Below, one piece after another: positions 33,193 through 44,419 of a stretch of DNA of 64,000 nucleotides. The DNA lies in the NCBI GenBank assembly GCA_900491605.1, contig UESW01004819.1:411469-475468 (forward strand), given 5' to 3'. The notes beneath the pieces were generated by a model. That model searched no databases, was not told the DNA's origin, and saw nothing but the letters and a program-made list of their open reading frames with translations. Origin of the DNA: Calamus simplicifolius. Its lineage: Eukaryota; Streptophyta; Magnoliopsida; Arecales; Arecaceae. A program made the position numbers and the translations under genes. Every line of letters starts with the position of its first letter. Within the stretch, counting starts at the first letter, position 1.

Positions 33193-33661
33193 GGTGAGGA
33201 GAGCCAAAGAGCTAAAGCTAGGCTAAAGGATCTTAAGCTAAAGAAAGAGATAAGAAATGATTAGAAGAGGAATCTAAAGGAGAGACTCATAGATTAAAGA
33301 AAAAGGTTAAGATGTCGAGCGTAATCCACTTGTTAGCTTAAGGACACAGTTACAATTATGGATTCAAATTTTAATCAATCAATAACTTAGATAATCTCTC
33401 CTACAACTATTGTCTAGGAATTTTTCCATCCTTTGATCTCTGAAGGAAAAGTCTTTCAGATTCCAAGAATATCACAATTATTTGATATTCTCCTGCTTTC
33501 TATTTTTATATATTTTTTACATATTTTTGGGGTAACTTTAATGAGCGAGAGTTGAGATATCTAGAGATTATAAAATTATAACTAGAATACCTAGGATCTG
33601 TAGGAAGGTCATGATTCAAAGTTTAATATGAGCTTATTTATTATTGAGAGCCATCATATTT
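33193..33661. other. Flanking DNA, no gene seen
   Basis: Non-coding sequence that continues the region interrupted by the hAT element; it joins 30153 after excision of the element and one duplication. No motif recognised. Confidence 0.45.
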
Positions 33662-33790
33662 CACTACAAGAAAATAACATAATAGTGACAAGAAATTTTA
33701 TCGCTATTCTATCATAAACTAGGTTTAGTGATAGATTAGTGACAAAAATCTTATCGTCATAATTTTTGGCATTGCTAAATTTAGTGACGA
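33662..33790 (+). mobile_element. Isolated end of an unrelated CACTA element
   Basis: CACTACAAGAAAATAACATA at 33662 is a CACTA-type terminus. It is followed by repeats of a different subterminal motif (TAGTGACAAAAATC, TTAGTGACGAAAAG). No matching right end was found downstream, so this is a truncated fragment, or an end whose partner has been lost. Its motif (GTGACGAAA) differs from the GCGACGCAA motif of CACTA-1 and -2, so it is a different family. Confidence 0.65.
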
Positions 33791-34255
33791 AAAGAGCATC
33801 CGATAATCCTTTGTTTATTATCTTTACATAGGCATAACTTGATAGATAGTTGTTTGGAATAAGATGCATGACAATTTAATAGAGGCATGTTTCTGCTTAT
33901 TTTAATAGTCTTTAAGGATTGTGCTTCTGAACAAGGATAAATGCCAATGAGACATGTTAAGGAAATTTTTCGGAGTTTAGGATTTGAAAATCAGTAAGAC
34001 AAACAAAATATAATAACATGCAAATATGCAATTCTGATTGAGAATTTGTCAAGATTGATAGAGAAATAACTTGTGCGATTGCTTTGGTATCTCAAATTTA
34101 TTGTAGAGAGAGAGATAGAGAGAGAGAGGGGTAACATGTTAGGGCCAGGTGGATAAGTGGAGTAGTGCTTTGTCAGTATCATGTTATTGACACGTGACTT
34201 TGCCACTTAGGTGAAACTCTTGTAGGATTGTAAGCTAAAAATTTTGAATAGTTCG
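33791..34255. other. No gene seen; GA microsatellite
   Basis: Non-coding DNA with a short imperfect (GA)n tract at about 34105-34129. Nothing else recognised. Confidence 0.45.
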
Positions 34256-34827
34256 TGTTGAAAAATATTTTTGATTTTTGCAAAAAATCCTTTCCTAAAA
34301 ATTGCTAGAAATATAATATAGAAATTTAAATATATAAATAAAGTAAAAAACAAAAGAATAAGATATGGATCAAACCAGGACCAAGGCGTGTTAGACACTG
34401 CCTTAAGGATCATATTTTCGCCCCTTCATGCAGGTTATTGCGATCTGTCCCCAAGGTACAATGACCCGGCTCGATCCGATCCTCCTATCACAAGCAAGAT
34501 CGCATGGAGGTGTAACCCAATAATTACCTTCAGATGCCCATGAAAAGATCAATAGAAAATAGAAATAAAATGAGATGGAGGGCTACTCAAAATTATTCTA
34601 TTGATACATCCCTTAATCTCAATCCCTGGGCCTATTTATAGGCTCGGCCCATAAAAGCTCCAACGGCTTGGCCCATAATGGCCTTAAAGGCCTAATAGCC
34701 GTTGGCTCCAAATCACGTTAAAAACGGCTTAATAATTTAATTATTTAAGGTTCATGAACGTTGGTGATTGCCCAATGTTCACAAACACACATCAACGGTA
34801 TTATTTTTTTAACTTTTTTTTTCAACA
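34256..34827 (-). repeat. LTR copy 1 (3' LTR in element orientation) of the antisense copia-like element
   Basis: TGTTGA...TCAACA, 572 bp. It shares a nearly identical block with 36952-37334 (from ATATAATATAGAAATTT through GGCTCGGCCCATAA). Relative to the other copy it has about 45 extra bases just after the TGTTGA end. Confidence 0.75.
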
Positions 34828-36951
34828 ATCCCCCATAAAAGTTTTTTTAAAAATAAATATAACAAAATTTTAGGGCATCTTATACTGCGCAATAGGTGAG
34901 GTGTCCTGTGGACTTGAACCTCACTTAGTGTTGATTGTATACACCTGAAGGAACCATAGTGGATTAGACCTTGAAGTAGGTCCTTTGACTCAGGCTTCTA
35001 CTAATCACACACATAGTATGGATCAATTGGGTATACGCGGTCAGTGCATATTAAAGGCCTTGCGCTTAGTATCTTGATTTTTCATGAGAATTCCTTAAGG
35101 TTAGCCCAAACCTTTAGTCACAGCCTAATATGACGATTCCCATATAGGTGAATCCTCCAAGGGTATTTGTGATAATATCCTATAGATAACCTACCTCGGA
35201 TCCATTAAGAGTATGACTCAATCTTACACAAATTTACTTTGTCACTTTATAAGAGCACTCATCATAGAGATGGGATGAAAAATTTTTCAAAAATTTATGC
35301 TGTAACAAGATCACTCAATCAGCTTCGTTTCTACCACATTGAACCTCATTCATAGGATCTCCAATCACAGAGGTTGGGTATCCACTGCTGGTGACCAAAA
35401 AATGGGCTTAAGCCACATCCCCCTCGATGAATCTAGGACTCCACTCCTAGATAACTCCTTGGTTAATTAATCTGCCAAATTCTTCTCGACAAATTCCAAA
35501 GAGATAATTTTTTTTATTTATCTTATAGACTTATGACGAAGCCGTATATGGCTTGGCAATGCTTGATATTCAATATAAAGCCATACAAAAAAAATAACTA
35601 AAAGAGATCACAACTTCCAAACTAAAACAAGATAAAACATGGTGTAATCTCTCAATGGCCACTATAATAGAAAACACTTATCTGGAATAAGAAGACTTTT
35701 GAATTTATGTAAGAATGTAAATATATGTGCGCTTCTGAAATGGATCATCATAGCCATAAATTTTGCTTGCAAATATCCGGAGATAAAATAAGCTTCTTAC
35801 TTTGAGTAATTTTAGTCACACTTCTATACCATATCTCTATCACAACCATATTGTTTTAACTAAAAATAATAATATAAGCTTAAAACATTCAATGAATTGT
35901 AATTTATCAGAACAAAAGGACACTGCAAAGCAATTAAACTTTTGTGGTGTTCTCAATGGTTTCATGAATATGAAATATCACGTGCTAATATGAGAGAGTA
36001 ATTCTTATAAAGAACACCTATATTACATTATTGTTTCATTAGGTTGAGCAAATGCAAACTTGTGAGTTACCAAACAGATATCCACACTTCACCAAAAGTG
36101 ACATTCAAATTGGAAATGGCATCAAGGCAAAGCAAAGTGAAATAGCTATAGGCAATATCAGATAATAGAGGGAATGGGTTCTATCCCATTTATTGTAGTA
36201 TGAAAAGAATTGTGACTTATTATATATACATATTACATACACTGATACACAGAAATACCCTATGTAAAATCAATAATAACCAACAATGACAAGTGAAAAT
36301 ATAATTGCCATATTAAGAGTTTAATAACTTGTTCCATAGATTAAAGAGATCATTATATTATCTCGACCTCTCTTTACCTGGATCACCATTCTCATTCTAT
36401 AGTTTAGTCAATTACTCAATTATTAAAAATTATGGATTATATTTTGCAAACTACCTTCCAATGACATTGTTTAACAAGTGCATCCACATGAAAAGTTCTC
36501 ACCACTGAACACAACAAACAAGCATCCATGACTGTTGCATAGTCAGTTGCTTAAAAGATTAACTATTAACATAGATGTTTATACACGTCCAGTTCTAGCG
36601 TCAATGCTTGAATGTAGATTTAAGCTTTTATTTTCTTGATTAAAGCCTGTCAATGCTCTCTACATGCATGTGAAGACAAAGAAACATATATAGATAACAA
36701 TGGCACCCTACACATGAACAACAATAATATTTCATAATGTGGACATGAACAACACATAATATTGATAATTACATAAAAAGGTCATTAGCACATGTAAAAA
36801 TAGTGGCATGCAAGATGCAAACTATCTAGATTGGATCATCTGATCTATACCATCTATACATTAAAATCAAAACTAATAAGCATCTGCATACACCAGCAGA
36901 AGAAAACAAAAGACAAAACATGTATACATAAAGGGAGATCTGATCCTTAGC
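34828..36951 (-). other. Internal region of the antisense copia-like element, non-coding
   Basis: Next to LTR copy 1 lies CCCCCAT (a polypurine tract on the minus strand). I see no gag-pol ORF. The stretch 34860-35520 resembles conserved non-coding 3' internal sequence of plant copia elements, recognised by general resemblance only. The remainder (35520-36950) is AT-rich and unassigned. Confidence 0.55.
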
Positions 36952-37334
36952 TGTTGAGAAATATAATATAGAAATTTAAATATATAAATAAAAAAAATAA
37001 AAGAATAAGATATGGATCAAACTAGGACCAAGGCATGTTAGACACTGCCCTAAGAATCAGATTTTTGCCCTTTCGTGCAGGTTATTGCGATCTGTCCCCA
37101 AGGTACAATGACCCGGCTCGATCAGATCCTCCTACCATGAGCACGATCGCGTAGAGGTGTAACCCAATGATTACCTTTAGATGCCCATGAAAAGATCAAT
37201 AGAAAATAGAAATAAAATGAGATGGAGGGCTACTCAAAACTATTCTATTGATACATCCCTCAATCTCAATCCCTGGGTCTATTTATAGGCTCGGCCCATA
37301 AAAGCTCCAATGGCTCGGCCCATAATGGCCTTAA
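36952..37334 (-). repeat. LTR copy 2 (5' LTR), truncated by PIF insertion
   Basis: Starts TGTTGAGAAATATAATATAG and is collinear with copy 1 up to CATAATGGCCTTAA. It is then replaced by the PIF left end GGTAGTGTTTGAAATGG. The remaining part of the LTR is not found elsewhere in the window. Confidence 0.75.
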
Positions 37335-37633
37335 GGTAGTGTTTGAAATGGGGAATAAGGGGGGATATCCCTCAGATATCCCCTCTTATCCCCAAAAGCT
37401 ATAGTTGTAGGGGTTATCTCTGAAAAAGGTTAACCAGAGGGGATAACCCATGTTTAACCATGAGTTATCCCCTAAAGTTATTCCCTAGGAACCCCAGGAA
37501 TAGCTAGATATCCCTTCAGCTATCCTCTGAGGGCATATTTGGTAATATGAAAAAATATTTTTAACCCTAGGATCTCATTCGTTTGTCCTTCCATTCGAGC
37601 GGTCGTCGCCCTGCTCTCGTCTTCTGAGCTCTA

Positions 37634-37830
37634 CTCCCATCTTTCGATCTCTGCTCCCGTCTTCGATCTCTGCTCCCGAACTTCTGGACATGGAACCCTG
37701 GATTTTCGATCTCTGCTCCCGTCTTCGATCTCTGCTCCCGTCTTTCGATCTCTGCTCCCAAATAGGGTTCGCTGAACCCTGGATTTTCGATCTCTGCTCC
37801 CATATTCCGATCTCTGCTCCCATCTCTCGG
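37634..37830 (+). repeat. Minisatellite near the left end of the PIF element
   Basis: About eight imperfect copies of a ~20-base unit of the form TTCGATCTCTGCTCCCGTC, interspersed with longer repeats (AACCCTGGATTTTCGATCTC occurs twice). It yields minus-strand ORFs of repetitive GAEIERREQRSK-type peptide that I regard as artefacts. Confidence 0.8.
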
Positions 37831-38812
37831 AACTTGTCTCAGGTAAGTTCTTTTCCTTTTTTTCTTCTTTATCCGACTCGATCATGACACCTATTTTGAT
37901 GCTTATTATGTCTCAGATTAGGGTTCCAGGACCTATTTTGTTTTTGTTTTATTTTTTATATGTATTTTTCTGCTTTGCTGTCGCAATTAGAAATTTTGGC
38001 CTGGTTAATATCTGCCCCCTCTCTCTGTTCTTCTTCCTTCCCTTCTCTCTCGTTCCCTTGACTCTATAACCACTGGATCCATTCTTCTATTTTTGGAATC
38101 TTTCTTGATCCTGTCTATATCTGGCGATCCGTGAGCCAGGGCGACGGACCTATTGTTTTTTTGCCCTCTTTTCATCTAATTGGGCTTGGAAACAAGACCT
38201 ATTTTGTTTTTTGTTTTGTTTGGATTTCTTGGTTTCTTTTCCATAAAATCCGGAGGACATTCTATTTTATTCCTCTCGTAGATGATGCAGAAGTTGTCAA
38301 GAACATGGCGTCTTATGCATCATAGTTATGCTCATTCGGTTATACGAAAATAGTTTAGGTGTTGTTGTAATTTATCTAAAACAGTGCAATTAAACTAATC
38401 CATACTTTTATTGGCTGTTGACTCCTCTTCGATCCCCCACCTCCTCTTCGGTTATATGAAGTTTGGTTTATTTGTGTAATAATATATAGCTAATGTATTA
38501 ATTAATAATTATGAAAGTTTGATCGGTCTAGTCCACCCCTTGCAAGAGCTTTTGGCAATTGGATTTCATGGTAACAAAAGTACTGCAGTACTGAACGTTT
38601 GTAGTTAGGGCTGTAGCTGATCGAACTGGGCCTCAATGTTTCTAGTTTTAAAAATATTAAAGTAAAGAATTTTAGCTTCTATTCTTTTAGGATCAATGAG
38701 CATAACCATGTATTTTATCTTATCTGTATGTTGTATGCATCATACACAACCATTAGCATGACTATTTTTCGCCTCTTGTATCTCATCGAATAATTAGGCA
38801 CACGAAAGAAGA

Positions 38813-40028
38813 ACCATAGTTGGCACTTCGAAGAGTGGTGATACATGATCATCTTGTGCTAGGGTCACTAATTGGACCGATGAAGAGGATAAAATCTTGT
38901 CAAGATTGCTGAAGGAGTTTCTTAGGGGTGGTACATCCGGAAACACATTTACCAAGCGTGCTCTCCTTAGGGTTCTTGAACGGTTCAATATAAAGGCTAA
39001 AACCAAATACACCGTTCAGAATATGCAAAATAGAATGAAGAATTTGAGAAAAATTTTTCATCGATATCATTACTTGGCGACTTTGTCTGGTTGGGGTTGG
39101 GATCCAGAGAGACAAATCCCTGCCAATACTGATGAACAGTGGGACAATGTGATCTCGGTAAGCTAATCAGTCAATGTTTCTTAGAATTGCATTAACTTTG
39201 AATAAATTGAAGCTAATTTCCTATTTGAATGTATACTAGGTCAATAGGGAACTGATACACTGTAGGAACAAGCCTTTTGCACCATATGAGGATATGCTCA
39301 TTTGGTATGGAAAGAAAGTTGCTACTTGTGCTAGGGCTGCGACACGCATTGATGCAACACCTCTGCAAGCAATTCCAGCACTCGAATCATCTGACATTCC
39401 TAATTTTAGGACTCCTGCCCCTCTTTTATTTACTCAATCAGATGACTGCTACTTTAATGAACCGAATTTACTTAATGACACTGACAATAATGCGATTCAT
39501 GTAGATCTTGAGGGAGGAGGAGAGTCTGATGATCCTATCGCTTCCCCTAGACATGGCATGGCTGATATTGGACCTTCACCAACCCCACAATATCAATCTG
39601 ATAACCCTACTGTTAATCATAGTGAATCGGCCTCTGATGGTGCAGCATCCTCTCAAGGCAAGAGGTTGCATCAGGATACAACGCCCACAACACAACGACG
39701 TAGACGATTTGGAGGGATTGACAAGTTTGAAATATTAGAGGATTTGAGGCGGCAATCCACCCAACGTTTGGAGTTCTCGGAAGAAGCCATACAATTGTTG
39801 AGAAAAATGTTGGCTGTCACACTAGAGAAGGCCGAAAAGGAAGCTTCGTGTGGTATGGATAAGTGCATGCCGAAGCTTTTTAGCTTACATTTGGCGATGG
39901 ATGACTTCATAGTTATGTCTAACATATTGTGTCAATCCTTCGAGACTCGTCAATTATTCATGATGTTAGACGCAGAGCAAATGAAAAGTTTTGTCAACTA
40001 TCACTTGAATAAACATCATGGTATTTGA
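38813..40028 (+). pseudogene. PIF/Harbinger ORF1, Myb/SANT-like DNA-binding protein
   Basis: Two exons (to 39157, then 39240-40028; the 82-base intron has GTAAG and TACTAG borders) give a continuous reading. The first exon holds a Myb/SANT-like (Myb_DNA-bind_3-type) domain with NWTDEEDKILSRLLKEF, QNMQNRMKNLRK and LSGWGWDPE. The second exon is an acidic, Ser/Pro-rich linker, a basic TTQRRRRFGG patch and a helical C-terminus. In PIF/Harbinger elements this protein binds subterminal DNA and helps bring the transposase to the nucleus. There is an in-frame TGA at 38846-38848 near the N-terminus and the likely start codon reads ATA (38816), so this copy is probably not translated as is. The C-terminal 244 codons are intact. 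Confidence 0.85.
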
Positions 40029-40249
40029 TCTTATTGTGGTACCTACTTATTTGCTTTGTTAGTTTGATGAAACATTTGTCTTGATATGTTAGGTGTAATT
40101 CTAATGGAATGGAAATGCTTTATTTAATGTTCAATGTAACACTGAGTTCTTGTGACAGTGATAGTTGTTTAATTTTTCTAATTTAATGTAACAATGTGTT
40201 CTTGTGCCAATGTTCCGTGTTTATGTAGCTGGTGTCTTTTGCAATTGAC

Positions 40250-41672
40250 ATGGCAAGTCATCAATTTGATTTACTAATGCAAACTTTGAATGGCATGCCG
40301 CTTGATGATGACATTATGATCGAATTGTTGGATGAGTTAATGGACACGGATGAAGAGACTTCGTGTCCACAAAGGGTTCCATGCCATACAAGACAATTCA
40401 GCGGTGCGAACATTATTCGAGACATATTGAATGGCCATTATGACTGATGCTATCGGTACTTGAGAATGAACACAGAGATGTTTCGGATTCTTAAAGAGAA
40501 AGTTGTTGGCAGTGGGTTGCTAAAATCGGGTCGGACGGTGGAAATTGATGAGCAAATAGCAATCTTTTTGTCATGTCTAGGTCATGGTCAATCGAATAGG
40601 ATTATTTAGGAGACCTACCAGCACTCGGGAGAGACGATAAGTAGGTACTTCCATAAGGTTATGGATGTTGTATTGCATTTGCAGGATGAGTTCATTCAAC
40701 TCCCATCAAATGATTCAACGGTTCATCCGAAGATAAGAGATAATCGATCTTTCTATCCATTCTTCAAGGTAACGGTCGAACATTCTCCATGACACATTGC
40801 ATCAATTAGATTTCATAAACTTTGCTGAAACATTTTTTTTTACTGTAGGATGCAATTGGTGCCATAGATGGCACGCATATAGAGGTTATTCTACCAAAGG
40901 AGGATCAACCTCATTTTCGCAATCGAAAGAATACTATATCTCAGAATGTCATGGCTGCTGTATCTTTCGACTACATGTTTATGTTTGTGTGCATTGGTTG
41001 GGAAGGATCGGCATCGGACATGAGAGTTTTGAGATGGTGCTGTGACCATGGAGGATTTACAGTCCCAGATGGTAAGGTTTTCAAAATATAATCATGTTCC
41101 CGAAAAGTGTTATGTTTGTTTACGCGTGTTGAGTGTCAATTTATGCAGGAAAGTTTTACTTGGTTGACTCGGGGTACGCTAATACAGATCGATTTTTGGC
41201 ACCCTTTCGGGGTACTAGGTATCATCTTAGTACCTTTCATACATCCGCTTCTGGTCGGCAAAATTATGAGAACCATAAGGATCTTTACAACCATCGGCAC
41301 GCACAACTGCGTAACTGCGTGGAAAAGGCTTTTGGGATTCTTAAAAAATGATTCAAGATTCTTCGATCTCCACTGCCTTACCGGTTTGAAGTTCAAAAAA
41401 AAATCATTTTGTCTTGCTGCATCATACATAATTTTATCCGACGAACTCAAGGCAACGATAAGTATTTCAATGCCAATGATATCGATGACTCCCTGGATGA
41501 TAGCGAGCAATTAAGTTTCAACCCCATTAGTCAAGATGAATCTAGGAGGGGTGAGGTTAAGAGGGATTGTATTGCCAACGCAATGTGGCATCAATTTACA
41601 TCTAGAAGTATGATTATTTTGAAAAATCATTATTTCCTTACTATTTCGGTGATTGCATGCTATATATTATAA
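40250..41672 (+). pseudogene. PIF/Harbinger DDE transposase (DDE_Tnp_4), three exons, nonsense mutations
   Basis: Starts at ATG 40250 (MASHQFDLLMQ). Introns at 40769-40848 and 41072-41148 with normal GT/AG borders restore one frame. The catalytic triad is visible: Asp at 40867-40869 (AIDGTHIEV), Asp at 41166-41168 (LVDSGYAN), Glu at 41322-41324 (NCVEKAFGIL). A helix-turn-helix-like segment precedes it (HSGETISRYFHKVM). Three in-frame stops occur: TGA 40445-40447, TAG 40607-40609, TGA 41349-41351. All sit where family members would have CGA or CAG, so deamination of methylated C is a likely cause. No frameshift was seen. Confidence 0.9.
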
Positions 41673-41715
41673 TTTATGATCATTCTATTGTCTGCAGGAT
41701 CCTCCACAATGGACG

Positions 41716-42111
41716 GTGGTCATAGCGAACAATAGGATTACTTTTGTTTGCTGCCTGGTCCTCATAGTGCCGTTCTATGTTGTATTCGCTGGATGCAAAA
41801 GAGGAATCGTAAGGGAGTGGGATAGTTGCAAGGCATTGGTTGATGGCTTTCCAAACAATGAACACAAAAAGTACAATACATGGCATGAAGCCCAAGCCGC
41901 TTTTCTTGAACGATGCTATACACCTGAAGTTTGGGAAATGCCAGAGGGCATGCCGAGTGACCCTCCAGCGACGATGCAGTTAATGCAGCAAGTTCCACCA
42001 ACTACCGAGAATAGGGGTGGAATGAGAACTATGTCAATGGTCCTATATGGGAACTTCCTTTTCATTTCAGGATTTCTTATAGGATTTGCTCTTTGTCGTT
42101 TGATGATGTGA
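41716..42111 (+). CDS. Third Harbinger ORF: RNase H1 N-terminal/viroplasmin-type domain plus C-terminal membrane helix
   Basis: 131-codon open frame. Residues 20-65 match the RNase H1 hybrid-binding (caulimovirus viroplasmin-type) fold: FYVVFAGCKRGI, REWDSCKALVDGFP, then HKKYNTWHEAQAAF, with the conserved Trp, Phe and Lys positions of that domain. In RNase H1 it binds RNA:DNA hybrids or dsRNA. There is no RNase H catalytic domain. Residues 70-105 are Pro/Met-rich and 107-129 (VLYGNFLFISGFLIGFALCRL) form a single C-terminal hydrophobic helix. A splice acceptor (GTCTGCAG) lies at 41691-41698, so it could be a downstream exon. The first ~18 residues are hydrophobic and may not be the true N-terminus. 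CACTA-2 inserted nine bases after its stop. Confidence 0.65.
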   Translation: MVIANNRITFVCCLVLIVPFYVVFAGCKRGIVREWDSCKALVDGFPNNEHKKYNTWHEAQAAFLERCYTPEVWEMPEGMPSDPPATMQLMQQVPPTTENRGGMRTMSMVLYGNFLFISGFLIGFALCRLMM

Positions 42112-42120
42112 AAACTTTTA

Positions 42121-42690
42121 CACTACAAGGGGAAAAAAATATTGCAACGCCCAAATGTGTCGCAATTGCATCGCTAAACATGCTATTGCGATGCAATAGC
42201 GACGCAATGACAGCGTCGCTCAGATGTTCGTCGCAATCCATTTGTCGCAATTGCGTCGCAATATTGCGACTCTCTGCGACGCAACAATGCATCGCAATAT
42301 TGCGACGCATCCAAATGCGTCGCTAAATTTAAAATTAATTTTTAATATTTAAAATTATTATTAAATATTGCGACGCATTTAGTTGCATCGCAATATTTAA
42401 TAATAATATTTTTGTATAATAGCGACGCAATTTGAGTCGCTAATGCGTCGTAAAAATTTTTTTTTAAAATATTGCGACGCAAGGTCATTGCGTCGCAATA
42501 TTTATTAAAAATATTTTATATAATAGCGACGCAATTTAGTCGCTAATGCGTCGCTATTAATTTTTTTTTAAATTATTGCGATGCCAGGTCATTGCGTCGC
42601 AATATTTAATAATAATATTTTAAAAATATTAGCGATGCAATTTTAGTCGCTAATGCGTCGCTAATTAAATTTTTTTAAAAAATAAAATAT
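42121..42690 (-). repeat. CACTA-2 3' subterminal repeat array
   Basis: Dense TTGCGTCGC / GCGACGCAA motifs, several as palindromic pairs (GCGTCGCAATATTGCGACGC), then larger ~115-base units (ATTGCGTCGCAATATTTA...). These are the presumed TNPA-type binding sites next to the TNPA-like gene end. Confidence 0.85.
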
Positions 42691-42829
42691 TAAAAATTAA
42701 AACGGTTAATACAATTTCGTTAAATCTAAATATTGATACAAACATTTTCACTCAATCCAAACAATAATAAATTTCAAAAATAATTATATATTAAAATTTT
42801 GAAGTTTTTACAACATAAAAAAGAAAAAA

Positions 42830-44317
42830 AAATACATCAAGAATCTGGCGATCACGTGGAGGCTGGAGACTCTGCGACAAGCGGCTAACCATATCCCGCA
42901 AATGATGCATCTCATCTCGCATGTCTGCAACCTCCTGATCCCGGCCTCGCATACGATCCGAATCTGCTCGACCTCCTCTCCTGCGAATCCTCCTCCTGCA
43001 ATAGATCTGCGAAGTCTAAACGCTCGGGAGGAAGATCACCAGAACTCGCGAGCTGGAGGCCTGATGGGGAAAATATGTAGAAGCTCTAGTGCCCAGACCA
43101 TAGACCCTGCGGTCTCGTGGCTGGGCACCAACAGCCTCCAAAAACACACGTCGACTCTCCTCTGCTGAGAGTTCGACGGGCGTCTCCCCATCAGTAGAGT
43201 CGACCTGCGATGCCTGGGAGCGAAGCTCCTCGACTCGTGTCTTGAAATTATGAAATCAACAATAAATGAGTTAATAAATTTCTTGAAATAAAATTTTAGA
43301 AATTAAACAGATACTACATAAATCTAATTTCTTACCGCAACCTCCCGTGATCGCGTGTCGACCCAGGAACCGTCCCTCCTGGTGTGTGTCGCCCTGAATA
43401 GACGAAACTCACCAGGATCTCCGCCCTCCTGCTCAGACTATAACAATAAAAAAATTGATATAATAAATATTTGTAAATAACTAAAATAGTAATTAAAATA
43501 TTTATGTTTTCTTACCATACGCCGTCTGTGCTCCTGAATCGAAATGGAGCCCGAAGTATGGCGGGAGAGACCCGTGCCAGGACCGCCCTTCTCAGATCGG
43601 CGGTTCGTGCTGGCTGATGCGGACCTCCTGCGCCAGCCATCGGACTGCCAGGCCTGCTGCCACTCGTGCCAAATACCCTCTGGCACGTGCGCAGGACGCT
43701 GACCCGATGACCTCCAACGATGAAGCATGTCGGAGTATCGGCGTCGCGTCAGAGCCTCCCATGCTGCCCTAATGGCATCATGGCTGGCAGGATCCCACGT
43801 AAACTTTTTCTGCATTAAAATAAACAGTTAGTTTCTGAATTTATTAAGATTAAGAAATTTTATATCACTGATAAATTGTATTTAATAAGTTTACCTGAAA
43901 CTCAGAAAAATAAAACTCCCTCGTGGCTGAGATACGTGGCGCCAATCGTAGCCACTGGGATCTGCACGCCTCTGAAATACGGCGCTGATGTGGCTGGATA
44001 CATGATGCTGCTCAATGAATCTGTTAAAAAAATGCATGTTTATAAGTAATTGACTTAAAAACATAAACATATATTTTTAATTAGTATATACTTACATCCC
44101 CTGAGCATCAAGTCGAAGTACGGTGCGGCCGATGGTGGAAGAACTCTCGGAGGTCTGTGCCGATCGGCTGGATGGTAATATAAACTGCTGGAGAGATCGA
44201 AGGTGCGACTGCTGGAGATCCAAACTCTCCATCTCCGACGCTCATGTGATCTGATGCAGCAGGGCTACGTCCCTGCTCACTCCGTCTGTCGTCGGTAGAT
44301 CTACCTCTGCCCGTCAT
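42830..44317 (-). CDS. TNPA-like (Ptta/En/Spm) protein of CACTA-2
   Basis: Minus strand, exons read from 44317 (MTGRGRSTDDRRSEQG), a short exon around 43900-44080, KKFTWDPASHDAIRAAWEALTR (43812-43510), EQEGGDPGEFRLFRATHTRRDG (43435-43345), and TRVEELRSQASQVDSTDG...EESRRVFLEAVGAQP (43240-42840). It is the homologue of the CACTA-1 gene at 27325-28766 but better preserved; the WDP...RRYSDMLHRWRSS block is intact. Its role would be DNA binding at subterminal motifs. Frame changes near 43000 in the last exon suggest that the C-terminus is damaged or that splicing is not as drawn. Confidence 0.75.
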
Positions 44318-44419
44318 ACTGAAAATACTAAAGATTCACACAATTAAATTACGATTAATGATTGACTATGTAAAATTTAACACTTATAAAAAAAGTTAAA
44401 TTTTAAAAAACCTCTATGT

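Larger units (their letters stand above)
34256..37334 (-). mobile_element. Copia-like LTR retrotransposon in antisense, coding region lost, right LTR interrupted
   Basis: Two direct repeats of at least 380 bases (34256-34827 and 36952-37334) flank about 2.1 kb without coding sequence. LTRs begin TGTTGA and end TCAACA. On the minus strand a PPT-like ATGGGGGAT lies next to the left copy and a weak Met-tRNA-like primer site (GGATCAGAtC) next to the right copy, so the element runs minus. The right copy stops where a PIF/Harbinger element begins. The outer target duplication therefore cannot be checked (the left flank is GTTCG). Confidence 0.75.
37335..42120 (+). mobile_element. PIF/Harbinger transposon, left part (interrupted by CACTA-2)
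   Basis: The left end GGTAGTGTTTGAAATGGGG follows TAA (possible 3-bp target site). It is followed by GGGATATCCC and GGGGATAACC / GTTATCCCC repeats, typical subterminal sequence of plant PIF/Harbinger elements. It carries a Myb-like ORF, a DDE transposase and a third ORF, all on the plus strand. At 42121 it is split by CACTA-2 and resumes at 55649. The right terminal inverted repeat was not found before the gypsy element at 57614. Confidence 0.85.

Noticed and set aside
37567..37887. Repetitive GAEIERREQRSK-type ORFs on the minus strand
   Set aside because: They come from a ~20-bp minisatellite read in three frames.
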